This document shows, one piece after another, positions 1-13,400 of a stretch of DNA of 64,000 bases (positions are counted from its first letter, which is position 1; the number at the start of each line of letters is the position of its first letter). The stretch is from Dipylidium caninum (taxonomy: Eukaryota > Platyhelminthes > Cestoda > Cyclophyllidea > Dipylidiidae): NCBI GenBank assembly GCA_017562135.1, contig QEYB01001046.1, positions 4,216,001-4,280,000 on the forward strand, given 5' to 3'. The translations under genes were made by a program, and so were the position numbers. Below the pieces are notes generated by a model. That model saw only the letters and a list, made by a program, of their open reading frames with translations. It did not search any database and was not told where the DNA came from.

Positions 1-3000
1 GTGTCGAGAGAAGAGAGGCGCCCATAACAGTCCTAATTCGACAGAAGTTCAAGACATTCCCTGTTACACTCGGCATAGGCGGTGGATATCAGTCCAGGGA
101 CCACCATCGAAGGTTCCGCTGTCAGGAGTGCGTTCGAGGAGATTCTGGTTGCCACTCCTGGCAAAGGACAATAAACTGGTGAGCCTGGGCCATACAGCAA
201 GCATATGATACGCAAATTAAAGAGGAAACAGTACGACATGGCAAAGAAAAAAGCCAGCGGTCCTCCCGCGGGGGACACCCCCCGACTGGGTCTGCACCGC
301 GTGTGCCGATGTGCGCAAGCACTGAGCTTCGTGATGCCAAAATGGCCTGCCACCGTCCTACCTAGCTTGAGTAAAGTAAGAAAGGGCAAATCCGAGATTG
401 GTAGCTGGTCTAGCAGAGGAGAGACGCGGCGGAGAGCGGTAAGGGGGAGAGGTGCAGCCACCGACGTGTGGGGCGAACTTGGAGGGCCACGGCAGGTACT
501 CCGCCGACAATGAGAAAAAGCGTGAAGATGTTAGCTGAAAGTGTTTGTTGTCCTCCAATCCAGGCATCGCATCACCAGCACCCCAATTTCTCTAGACCCG
601 CCGTGCTTTTGAGTACGAGAACGGAGCCATCCGCACATTAGGTTGGCTGGTTAAGTGGAAATGACAGTGAGTTAGTGGATTAGTATTTGGATGTCGCATC
701 TATGTTGGCGAGAGATTCTAAGGCGGAGAGGAAAAGTGGACACTAGGCAGAACTTTGCGGGAGCGTCCATTTTGATAGCTGACTTCTTTCAAACGTTTCC
801 TCCTCTCCGACCAGATCTGACTAACCCTTCGCCGTCATAACACCCGCTGTAGGCCTGCTAGGCCGATGACTTGTAGGCTCCTCCAATGCACAGAATACAA
901 ATAATTAATTTTGAGGAAGCGTGTGGCTCCGTGCGCATTCTGGTAAACGAAGACAAATTCAACTGAAAGAGTAGATTGCATGTGACCTACGGTGTGTGGG
1001 TTTGTGTCGATCGGGGGTGGAATTCTTGATGCGCACATCGGTGGAATTTACCTGTTTCGCAAGAACATTCAATGTCATGCTGTAGTGGTGTGCAGCCCTC
1101 ACAACATGCTCACACGTTGGCAGAATGTGAGCATGTAAGTCGTCTTCCTGCATTCTCTTCCCAACTTTCGTTTGCAAAATACAAACTTTGCAATACGCGC
1201 AGACCTTTTCCATGCAGAATCAGCACGATCAGTTCATTTACTGAACGAATACATCCTCTGAAGGCGATCGACTCTCCTCGTGTCCACCGTTTCCCATTCC
1301 ACCGCCCCTGGCCCCCGGCTTCCTTCTTGCTTTCAAGTCGAGTGGATAGAAGTCAACGCCTTCCCTTCCGCCTCGCCGACAAATTCATTATCTTTCCCGC
1401 TATATTTTCAATGAACTAAGTGGATGGCACACACCTCAGCCGCCGCCCTCCATTGTTTCGAATGTTAGAACAGTCGCGATTTTCGCACGAAGACGCTGCT
1501 TCTGCCTAACGTGCTAATGCGGCTTTGTGATTACCTCCGATCCACTGCGCTCCACTTCACTTAGGTATCCTGGTAGCTATAAAAATCAGGGGAAAGCGCG
1601 AATGGAGTGCACATGGTGACAGTAGACAAGTCTCAGTGGTGTGCTGCCTCTTCGACCTGACAACTGCCATGTCTTCTTTGAGCAGAGCCATGTGTCTATG
1701 ATATACCTGCACACTCGCTCACGTCTCCCAGCACTTGCGAGTTAGTGCACGCGCGAGGGAGAACAGGTCCTGCATCACGGACCATCTCCAGTCAGACATG
1801 CCATTACTTCGCCGCTTCTATTCAGTCCTTCCATAGCTGACTCTCACCGTCCAAATTCCATCACCCTCATAAGTAAAACTAACATCTTAAGGACATTTTG
1901 CATTAGAAGCTGTTGAAACGGTTGGGAACTCGGAAAAACTGACTGCCCAAACGACGTTCGTTCCTTCAAGGTGAACGGAAGCCACTTATGGTTGTGTCCC
2001 CGCCGCGCCCGTTTTGGCGTGGTCTCCACGCACCCGCCGACAAGATACGTAGTTTTAGGCTTCTTTTCGCCTTACGTACTTGTCCCGAGAGCTTGAACAT
2101 TCCTCTCCAGCGCACCGCCCTCAGGCCCGTCAGGCCTGCCTTAGACCAGACTCCGTTGGTTCAGCAAGTTTCGTTGTCATCAGTGGCTTTATCCCCCATT
2201 GCGAAGATGACACAAAGTGATTCTTTCGTCATTTTCGCGGAACTATTACATTCTGCCTCTTTTCGCGGTTCCCAAGTTGGCAATAGTTGGAGACTGTCCA
2301 ACAGGCTCGCCAAGGGCTTGCGGTGAGCCCAAACCTCAAAGCGCAATCATGTGCCAGAGCGAGTCATCAGAGGTCCCCTTCTCGAGAAACCGCTCTGCCC
2401 GAGGCGCAACCCGCCTGCCGGAGCCTCCATTGGCGCCGCCTGCCAGTCGGGCGACTTTAACGCCTCCCACGTGGTTCATGAGGCTTCTAAAGAGAGTCTT
2501 TCCCTTCGAAGAACTTCGTGTACGTGAACGGTGTTGCCACTTCTTCCACAACAATGTGAGTTTATGACATATGCCAGCAAGAGATTTTTTTGTAGAAAAA
2601 GAGTTACCAATTGTGTTGTCTGTGTATTCAAGTGAGGCCTTAGTGCGCGTTCTATTTGTTTGGTTTTCCATCTCCATTTCGTACTTACTGGAAGTCGAGC
2701 AGTAGTCATCTAATCGACGCACAGTTTTCCTACCGATGGCCGAAAAGAGGCAGGAGGAGGCCAAACGGACGATCGCCCAAGTGGTTCAGCCTACCACACC
2801 TCTCCGCAGATCGCAGGGTTCCTCCGAACTCTGACCACTCCGGTACCTCTGTTCAAGCGATATCTACCATTGTGGAGACTCGTAAACCAACCTCCAAGTC
2901 AATGCGCATCAGGTGAAGCCATTAATTTCCCCCTCTTGAGTGAATAACTACGTTTTGCACTGCCTACTATACACCAAATCGCTCAGTTGCGCGGCCCTGA

Positions 3001-4419
3001 GACAAGGCGTGCACGTTGCGTTGCGTGGAATTACCGAGGCAGAGTATACATTTTCTCGCAAGAACGAAGTCGTCTCTCAGCTTTGCATCTTGAATCACCT
3101 CCAAGAAAATGCATGCGACCAATAAGAATAAAAGCCAAGCCCTCCAAGGTGCTTCAACCATGCCGTCGGCAGACATCAAAACCGACACCCTTAGCTGAGA
3201 GAATTCGTTCTCACAGAATGCTTTCGCCGGCTTTATTGGATTTGTGTTCGACTGGCGCCCCACCGGAGAAGCAGGCAACCGGGACCGGGTGGATTTCAAG
3301 CCACCCTGCACTGCCTCCTCAGGCACGCGTTAGGAGGGGTGCGGAGCTGAATTCTGCGCTCAGGGAGGCTAGCGTGGGGACTCTCCCACCGCCTGTGCCA
3401 GCTGACTTTGGATTGACCGTCTTGCCCCAGGCGCAATTTCATGCCTCATCCGGGCCGTCTTTTAGTTTCGGCTGTTTCAAACAAACCAACCTCACCAATG
3501 AATTAGGCTCTGCTTCCTTTTTACGGACCTACTCGTTTCCAGTGTAAATTGACCGGTTTACCAGCGATGTGTGCCACGGCATCAAACAAGTTACATCACC
3601 AGAAAGAGATAAACACAGGCCCGACAAAAGGTGACATGGCGAGGAGACGAGTGAAAACCGCTAAAGTGAAAATGCAGAGGGGGTCTGGTACGCATTTACG
3701 CTCCTTTGGTCTTCTCAGAGTGGCAGCGCTGGAGGCAGAGTGCGCAGAAGATTGCGGTGAGGCGATGACCGGCGGACAACTCTAGTTAGCTGAGGCACCA
3801 GGAAAAAGTGAAGACCACTTGGTGCCGGTTGCGCGAAAAAGCGAGAACACTTGTCGAAGAAGGCTGCACGTAGAAGACTGGCTTGCAGCATCCACAGACC
3901 CAGCGTCAAGCCACAGAATGAAGCCACGGGACGTTCATTGGCGGAGGTTACAACGCTCTCCCGCAAAGCACAAATCCTCGAAGCGACAACAGCGGGCCTT
4001 CGAGGAGGTGAAATTGCCCGCCCCACTCGCTACCTCCCTTCTAACTCTGCTTCTCATTTCCCTAGCGATTGTAATGAAACTGCACAGTTACAAAGAACAA
4101 GGGTGCGAGTTGATGCATTCCAACATCCACAACCGAGTGTTACACAATTGATGGAAGAACGACTGCGAGGCGCGGTGAAATAATGAAGAGTGATATTTTC
4201 CATGCTTACGGCAAAACGCCGATCGAAATGTAAACGAAAAATCGTATCTCAAAATGCAGAAACACGTATCTTTTAATACAGTCAGAAAGAGAACAGAGTA
4301 GTAGGAGTCCGAACAAATAAAATAGACCGCGGTGTGGATCATGATTGTGATTGTAACCGAGTAGGTGTTTATAGGAGCGAAAGGGGTACTGTGTACACAA
4401 CAAATGCGCAGGACGAGGA
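1..4419. other. Left flank without a recognisable gene
   Basis: Both strands were read. Open frames here reach at most about 186 codons (for example 2987-3547 plus and 33-461 minus). None shows a domain, and none joins to a neighbour with phase-matched splice sites. Composition is mixed and fairly GC-rich. The right end must contain the 3' UTR of the minus-strand zinc-finger gene, whose stop codon is at 4420-4422. No repeat longer than a short microsatellite was seen. A diverged or lineage-specific exon could have been missed. Confidence 0.5.
4272..4277 (-). terminator. Candidate poly(A) signal (ATTAAA) of the zinc-finger gene
   Basis: The plus strand reads tttaat, which is ATTAAA on the minus strand, about 145 nt past the zinc-finger stop codon. 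ATTAAA is the commonest variant of the metazoan poly(A) signal. I saw no AATAAA on the minus strand between this point and the stop. The motif is short, so the assignment is tentative. Confidence 0.35.
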
Positions 4420-7400
4420 CTACTGGAAGTGGGTAGTCTCCGCAACATCATCCAATCGAGATTTCTTGGAGTTGCCAACTGCGTCACTACTGTCGGAGGC
4501 AGGGAGGTACCGAGTGTCCTCCTCCAGGAAGGTCTTTGGTTGTTTTAATTGGACGAGGTTGGCTTTACACGGTTTCCTTCGGCTGGATCCAACTCCATTC
4601 GAAACCGGTCTGGCCTCGAACTGTGCGGTAGCCAAGGGAAGGGGGGAGGGAAAAACAGCAGGAGAGGGGACCATAAAACCGTTCACGTCCACAGGGAGAG
4701 GAGGCGTGGATGGAGGAAGTATGAGAGATGAGGAAACCTCCGTCTGCATGATGTTGTTGTCGTTGGTGTTATTATTATTAAAGGAGGTCCAAAGTTTGCC
4801 AATCTCGTCATCTTCCATAGCGACAGCATCCTTCCCGGCCGCAGTCGTAGGGGAAAGGGGTTCTTCCTCGTGATTCACCAACACCTTAAAGGGACACACA
4901 CTACGTATTAGATAAAATTCGCCACAAATGATTAAACTATCCTATCTTACCAAAGAGAGTAGGGGAGAAGGATTGCTTATGATTACTTTAACGAGAATCA
5001 GTCAAGGAGAAGATATACAACTTACCGAAGACATGGCCTCCCGATAAGACTCCGGCAACATGGGTGGTGGAATGGATGGGGTGCAGTCTAGGTGAATGAT
5101 GGAACAGTGGCTTATCAGGTCGGCGGAGAGGTTGAACATCTCGGAGCACTGGGGACACTCGTAGGCCCTTGCGCCCATATGCTCCCTCGCCACGTGCGAC
5201 CGCATAGCCGCGCAGTCTACTGAGGCCACCGTGCAGGCCGAGCAGGAGAAAAGCTCGCCCGCGGCGTGCGGCGTCGCAGAAAGCATCACAATCGGAGTAT
5301 CATCCGCCAATGCATTCACCGAATTACAGAGATGATGCGCGATCTGGCCCTCGGACACTAGGGGCTCAGATTTTATTATCAAGCTACTGGTCATACTAAT
5401 CTCCGCCAGGGGCTTGATCACGGTACCTTTCCACTTCATTTTAGCCAGCTGAAGAAGGTTTTCGTCGTTCAAGAGACTGTTGTCTTCGCGACTTAGACGG
5501 GAGCAATGCATCGCCGCGGCCTTATAGCGCTCCGGTACTTTGGCGTGCACACCTAGAATATGTTTCCGAATGTCGCCCATTCCATGAGGAGACACAGAAT
5601 TGCATCCAGAACAACAAAAAAATCGGCGTCCTCTACGGCGTGTGACAAACACTTTGTACGCCGTGTACACTTGCATCTTCCTAAGAAGAATGCCAAAGTA
5701 ACTAGGGGGACAGTAACCACGGACGAGAACTTGCAAGGCCGTTTTTGAATAAGGCAAGTCAATAATGCGCTCAATGTCTTTTGGAGACTGTTCGTTGAGG
5801 CAGGATAAAACGACTGACGTGTCAACTGGTTCAGATTCAACATTCTCTTCCAAATCATCCCTACAGCCACTGAGGCCGCCGTTGGAAAGTGAATCGTTTA
5901 ACGGATGGAATGCAACGGGAAGGCTCAGCCCACTGTTGATTATCGGTTTCTCATCTTCAGAGTTATCCCCTGAGATATCTGCCAGTGGACGCAGCGGCGG
6001 AAGGGAGCCCAACTTCGAGCTTCCACCTTTCGAGGGCGAACGGTGCATGTGAAGTGTGGAAATAGAGTCAGGGCTGTTGAGTTTAATGGGTCGATCCATG
6101 GCCAGTCGATGCAACATTTCATCAGGATATAGTTGGAAGCCGTTCTCCCGACTGATTCGTGAGGCCTGACAGCAAATCGTGATGTACTCGTGGGGAATTC
6201 TAGCATGTACGCCCATCACATGACGCCGACTGTCGGCCAGGGTCGCAGCACGCATTTTGCTGTCTGGCTGACGTGTAGTAACGAACAGTCTGCCACAAGA
6301 ACATCGAAAAGCGAGTGTCCGATCACCCTGGCATATACGGGTCATCGTTTTGGAACTGTACACCTGCATCTTAGTACACATTTCTTCTACTTGATGTGGA
6401 AGAGCGCCCGCATTTTCTAACAGTTGGCGGAGTACGGGTTCAGAATATGGCAAGGGAAGATCCAAAATCTGGTTTGCGCCCTCTAGACCCGGTATCTTGG
6501 GCAGCTCTGAAAGCTCGAGTGATGCACTGTTAGATGAGGCGGAAGCATTTAAAAATGAGTTCGATGGTGGTGAAGGTGCATTCTCTCCCGGCGGCACAGG
6601 TCCACGGATACGAACCTTGACGGGATTCTTTGACCCCGGAATCGTTGTCGTGAATCGAGAAAACCCATTTTCATCTGGTTCACGTGAAGTGACAAGTGGC
6701 GTTTCCGGAGACGGAGTACGACTATGCTGTCGTTTGTTGCTGGTACCGCTACTGCTTGCTTCGCTTTCTGCAGATTCTACTTGCCGACGAGTAAGAAATT
6801 CCTGAGCCAATCTAGCCAGTTTCTCATCAGACAAGAGGCAGAAGTCAACATGATCTAAACGTGAGGCCTGTAAGCAGAATCGGAAGTGTTTTGTCGAGAT
6901 ACCGCAGTGCGACCCCAGAATGTGTTTGCGTACATCTGCCAAAGCGTGTGGAGAGGAATAGTAGCAGTGGCCGCATTTGTACCGTTTGAGGCCCGCTTTG
7001 AGCTCGTAAATAGCCGACATTGTACTATATGTACGCATTTTGGTAGCTATGTAATCACGTGTACTTTCGGGTAGCCCTTCTGTAAGTCGTCTCAAAATAT
7101 TGATGGAATACGGAAGGGGGATTTTGCGTATACCCGGTTCTATTTCCTTCGGTCGCATTCGTCGCATAGCAGCTTGCTCCTGCTTGTCGGAGAATGCAGT
7201 TTCCATCTTAGGGAAACGTACGAATCGCAGAAGATCTTTCAAATGTTCTCGCGGCGCACCCAAATGAATGACTAGTAGATGTCGCTTGAAGTCTGGCAAT
7301 CCATAGGAGAAAACGCGGTCACACTCGGGACACTGAGGCACGCGTCGGTGATTCTCTTTACCAAGAATTCGGATTACGTAAGAGGAGAATCTGTGCATTT

Positions 7401-10400
7401 TTTCAGCCAATTGATCAATTACTTCGGCCGAGAGCTGGTTGGCCAATTCATTGCGGAACTGGACTTCATCAAAGGGAAAGGAAACAAGTTCCTCCTCACC
7501 CGTTCTGCCCGCGCGGATCACTTCTTCCGCAGTTGTCGTTGAGGAGGTAGGCGTGTTAGGAGCCTCGTCGAACCCATTCGAGTGCATTTCAGTATCTGTA
7601 CCAACCTCTGCGGCATCATCCTCGGTGCACTCAAGGGGAGGTGGTGGTGGTTGAGGATTGTTCATAGCGAGGCCGGTGAGGGCGGCCGCCATTGCTGCCA
7701 CAGCTTGCAAATTTGAAGGGTTTAAAAATAAGTTATTGGCGAACAGCGAATTATCCGCTCCAGCTGACTTCGGACTGGGCATCTCAGTTTTAACCAAGGG
7801 AGCAATGACAGCACCAGACTCGGCCTGTATTGCTGAAGGCGGGGGAGGGAGGAGGCTAGAAAAGGCTGAAAAAACACTTGCGGGTGGTGCATTTTGAGAT
7901 GCCAGTGAATCGGCTGCGCCAAGAAGAGCAATATCAATGTTGGGAGGATTTTCACAACTACTCGATTCCTTCAGTGTAACACTGGTTTCGCAGCAATTTT
8001 CAACAATTACAGACGCCTAAAAGGATATAAAACGGAAAAGCATCACCAGAATACGGATTTACTTTTGATATAAGACACAAGATTTCATCGGTAAGCATTG
8101 GAGATAAGATGGGGCTGGGGTGGACGCGTCTTTAAGACTTAAGTGAAAAGTAATGGAAATGACCACTGTCCAGAACGAATGTTAGTGGACTCTGGCCAAG
8201 CGTTATTTGGAAACCCAGTGACCAGAGCCCCGACGACGATTACGAATGCGCGTTAACCCGGACACTTGTCCTGATGGAGATGACGTCATCGATCGGTGCG
8301 ACAGCATTCGCGAAACAGCCCTCTTTGGCGTCGCCATCCTCCGCGTCGATGGACCTCGGGTCTTACTACTTTATAAGTGCTTCACTTGGGACAAACACTG
8401 AGTGGACATAAACTCAGCGCTTTGTTATTTTGGAAGTTGATAAAAGGAAAAATGGGACAACAGGTATTTACTCTCCGTATGGCATAGGAGACCATGCGGA
8501 AGGAAGGTGTGCGAAGTACACCAGCTAGGGCTGATTGCGAGACGTCCAGAGGGAGGAGACCGAGGATGACGTGACGCATACCAACGCGCCTGGGCGGATG
8601 CGCACGCGGACAGACACGAACACGACGCGCGCACATACACCCACAGGGCAGGAGAACGGAGGCGAAGGCTTCAAGACATCCAGCAGATATTGCAGGTGGT
8701 TGACTACCATTGGCTGGCAGACACCGCCGACCTCCTGCACTACCATTCTCAGCGCGCATGCGCGCACAACGCTCCCGATCAATGGCTCCCCACCGCGTCT
8801 CTTCCACACGGTGAGCGCGGACACGTACGATGTCCTCCTTCAACATCGGTAAACAATAACCCACCATCGGTCCTAACAACTCAACACTGCAAAGTAAATT
8901 TCCTTCCATACATTTGGAGGAGAGCTATATTAAACACATACAGAATGTTGAAATCTACTCATGCCGATGGCGTGATCTGAAATCTAAGTCAATCTGCTGA
9001 ACTGATACGGCGGATGAACTCTACTATGACACACCAACGAGACGATTTACTTAGTGTCCTCTTTCCGTAATGAAGTGGACCTCATCAAAACAAGACGCCA
9101 CTGGAGAGCTCCACGTCGAGATCCGCTATTTCGATTAGGCAACAAAAGTTTGGAAATAGAACACATTTTTGATAAGTTCAGAGTAAGTGAAGCCTCAGTC
9201 TATTAACTAGAGCCGAACTAGTGGATTAAGACGGCTAGAAGAGCTTTGTGCTTCACAAGAAGCCGCTTGGCACAAGTCAAAGTGTTAGGACCTAATTGCA
9301 GAGGATGAGAGCAGCGAGAACCTAGGAAAATGGCAGATAGTGAAGCACAAAGCACACAGCTATCGTTCATCTTGCCAACGACGAAACGACGGCGTGGTTG
9401 GAACGAACAGCCAACGCGGATGCACGTACACAGACCACACCACGCCATGCATACACAGCCGTGTGCACAGCGCGCATAGGTCTTCCTCCGTGCAAGGAAT
9501 GACGAAGTTGGCGGGTTTCGAGACGTAGGCGTGTTCATTGGTCGCGCCTGTAGCGCTTCTAGCCGAGAAAACGCAGGCGACCATCGCGTCGATCAATGCA
9601 CACGCCCTCTCTTTCGTGCGCGTTTCAACGGAATCGTGTGTTCGTGCGCACGTACACGCGTGCCTACGCAGGCAGGCGCGTTGAAGTGGGTGGTTGGGGC
9701 GAGGAGGACGCAAAGGCAGTGAAGCAGAGGCATACTTCATCTGCTTCAATAATTACGACCAAGAACACATCTCTTCACAGAGAGGCAGGCTCCTTCAATG
9801 CAAGCATTGACTATAGCTAGACGGAGAGCTAACTCCTGAAGGTTGTACTAGCTCGAGGCTCAGTCCAGATAGCCGATGACAATGAGGATAAAAGAGGTTA
9901 CCTTCCAAGTGCGATTGATTAATAGATGGAGGTTGATATCAAACTGGGGAAGCTCGCAATGGAATGCATCATAATCTTCTTAGTTGAAAAACCCAATATT
10001 CTGGACATCATGGAAAGAAAGTTTGTCTGATGAACTCAAGTGGCCTCAAAATGACATTTCTTTAGAAGTTCTAGCAAGAGCCTATACCGCGGTAATGGTT
10101 GCCGTCCGAGTGGTAATGAGGTGTCTGGGTCGGTTTTCTACTGTTTACGGGCGTCTCCACCACCTGAGGGAAGAGCCAGAATGTTCCAAGAAATAAAGAG
10201 TAAGCAGAGCATCAAGAAGGGGCTGAAGCGCAATGCCAAATACTCTTTCAGATATTGAAGAATGTGTCTGACTACGAGGGTTACTGGTCGTCTCCTGCAG
10301 TTCCAATGTCGGACATGTGTAAACACACGCACATTGATTATCTGGCAACTTCTCGGCATTCATCGCCAATCACCGCCCGCCGTCTCCGCTTCAGCGAAAC

Positions 10401-13400
10401 CAAGCTGACGCGTACGCACACAGCAGCTGCTGCGCAGGCGAAAGAACTGTCAAGAGAGCGCGCGCAGGCTGAGACGACTTGCGAGGGCGTGCGCGCACAC
10501 ACCACAGTCACGAAGACGACGAGAGCCAGCAGCCGGCGAGCGAGTGAACGAAACCAGCTAGTTAGTAAGTGCGTGAAACGAGACTCGAATGTAGGCAACG
10601 GTGGCAGCCACCGCGTATCACATTTCACACGACTTGGAACATCACAATTTAGCATAGAATCATCCGTGTCCAGCGCATGTGGAGAGGTCTCGAAGTACCA
10701 CGTGTGCCAGACGTGGTGGTCTTAGATGGCGGTTATTGAAAACCTTCTTGACAAAATTCCAACATTCAAGCATAGCTCGGTCCCCTCTGCATCCACTTCA
10801 AATAAAAGCTAGTGCGTCCATGTCGCCAAAGTGGGTGTTTGGAGGACTTCCTCACTCAACCAAGGCCACCACAAACAGCCGCATGGCGAATCGATGCGCC
10901 TCGCGCGCGCACGCACGCACGCACGCACACAGGCTGACGCCAGATGGCCTTAATTCAACCGGCGCAGAGGCTTGCACCCACGAAGGTCTCGCACCGATCG
11001 ATACAGGCCCGGATAAGGAGATGCGCGGGAGCAGGCCTCTCGACACAGGGCGGGGTGGGGGGGGGAAGGATGACTCAGTGGTCAAAGCCGCAGGAGGCCA
11101 ACACGGCGCATCCCACCCTTCCACCACTTCGACTGATTAGGCTGACTAAAGCCGACGGTGACTATCCTGACCACGCTTTGACTAGGCAATATCTAGAACA
11201 CAGTGGAATCGTGCTCCGATGTCGCCCTCAGCGGCATAGGATAGAAAGGCTGAGTTATGAACGCTTGCGGGCGTACTAACAGCCAGGGACTAACAAAGGT
11301 AAGAGACAAACCTGTGTGTCGTGTACCGCCAGGGCATGCTCCTCGATGAGACCTTTCTCAGTAGAAACGGTGGAGCAAGAGGGACACCAATAGAGGTTAT
11401 AGGAGATGCCGTTGTCGATACAAAGGCTCAAGTGGCTCTGGAAACGTGACCAGTTGGCCGTAGCCAACTGGCACTTAGGGCAGCGGAGACAGAGGGATGC
11501 ACACTCCACGGGGTTTCTCGAGGGACTAGTCGTCGTCGTCGTCGCCACGACGGTCGAGGACGCAGAGAGGGGAGCGGTAGCCGAGACCGACTCCTTCTCT
11601 CCTGAAGCCACACCTGGACGGCGCTCGGGCTTTTCCGATATGAAAGAACGCAAGAAGGGGGGCACGTGTCCCTCATGTGCGCAGATGAACTAGCAGAAGA
11701 GACAAGAACCGGTGACGCATTACTTGAACAGATGAGATACGATCTTCATATTCGCATCCCCTGTGTACTGTCAACTAAGGTGTAACCAAATTTTTAATTG
11801 AACAGCCTAATATGAGGGCGTATTTTTGAGCTACAGACACTTTTTGAAACTGACTACTGCAGCTGCCATCACCTTATGCCAAAACGAAATAGTAGAAGTT
11901 GATCAATCTAATAGAGATTTGCTCCCTGAAAAAGGGAAAAAGTAAAGAATGACTTGATCACACTTATATGTAATAATTTACTTTGAGAATCACAGAGCAA
12001 GCAGATCAATCTGCAGGCAGTAAACTATTCATTCTCGTGGCGGGTGAAAGTGGCAGAAACGAAGTACATCGCCGCAAGACGGTGAGCCTCAACATTGAGT
12101 GCTCCGCATGGAGACAGATACACCCCACTTCCCCTCTATGCCACACAACCGAGGGCGCGATTGCAGCGCATTGATTGAATCGCATGAGTGCATGTGCGTG
12201 TTAGTTTTATGGAAGATGAAGATGTAGGTTAAACTGACAGATGCCTCATTCAGCGTGGTACCAGATCACCACTTTATGGCAAAGGCACGCTGTTGCAATA
12301 GTCGCCCCATGATAAATGACAGTGTGGGAATTAGGAGGAACAAGGTGCAACAGCGTCGAACCTCAACTGCGGAGATGTGCACCAAAACTCCTTCGATTAC
12401 TGGAGAAGGTTAACAAAGAGATGGCGGTGTCACATGGACTAGACGATTTCCTAAAAGCATGTAATTCACAAGCATCGCATGCCGAACAGTCGGTAGAAAG
12501 GAAAAAATCTACAGAAGCCAATGCAGACAAGGCGAAGGACTTAACAATGGGCGGTAAGAAAACGAATACCTCTTTGGCAAAGTGATGGCGGAAAATGTGC
12601 AATGGTGTGAAGACTGCGATGTCTAAAGTGAGACACTAAATCAAAATCACCAATGGATATCGGTGATTCTTAACCGTATGTGATAGATGTGTTCAAGGAA
12701 AAGCAAAACGTGAAAAAACTAAAAGGGACTCAGTCCGCATTTTGCAGCGGATATCAAGAGAAAAAAAACAAAGGCTGCAGCAGGTTCATACGCATGCAGC
12801 CACGAAGTGTGCGCGAATACACCGCATTGAGCGCTTGCAGTGTTGAAACGGGTGCAAGATCAAGTGTGTGTACACGCAAAGGTCCTGAATTATGCAGGGT
12901 GTCGACCACATAGCCTCGCATGCGGTGTATCCATCCATACCAGTGTATTTATGCGAATGTGCGCGCATAGATGTTTATTCATGCTAATCGCTACGACGTC
13001 AACAGACAAACGTTGTCGGAGAATGGCAAATCATTCAAAGGAAACTAGTCTCAAGTGGTAAGGGTAGTCAACAGAGGTAGGAAACCCTCCCTCCATTACT
13101 CCAGTATCCAGATCGACTCCAACATCAGAACTGGCTGGCTGACCAGCCTCCTTTGTTCCACCACGTCTATGGGTCTCGGCAATCCATGAATTGAGTTTAT
13201 GCTATGCACGAAAGACAGGCTAGTATCTCGGACCAGTCGGTGATAGACAACGATGTAAACTTTCGTTTGAGATGAAAAAGTGGTCAACTACCGGAAGAAT
13301 TAATATCACATTTCTAGCATCCAAAATCCAGTAAACAATAGGCATACGTTTTTCTAAACGAACATGAGGCTTCGAAACCCAGATTGAAGCAATAATGGAA

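Noticed and set aside
33..461. Minus-strand open frame of 142 codons at the left edge
   Set aside because: It overlaps frames on both strands, shows no domain and has no supporting splice context.
2987..3547. Plus-strand open frame of 186 codons
   Set aside because: It has no recognisable domain and an overlapping long frame on the other strand; it is likely a chance frame.
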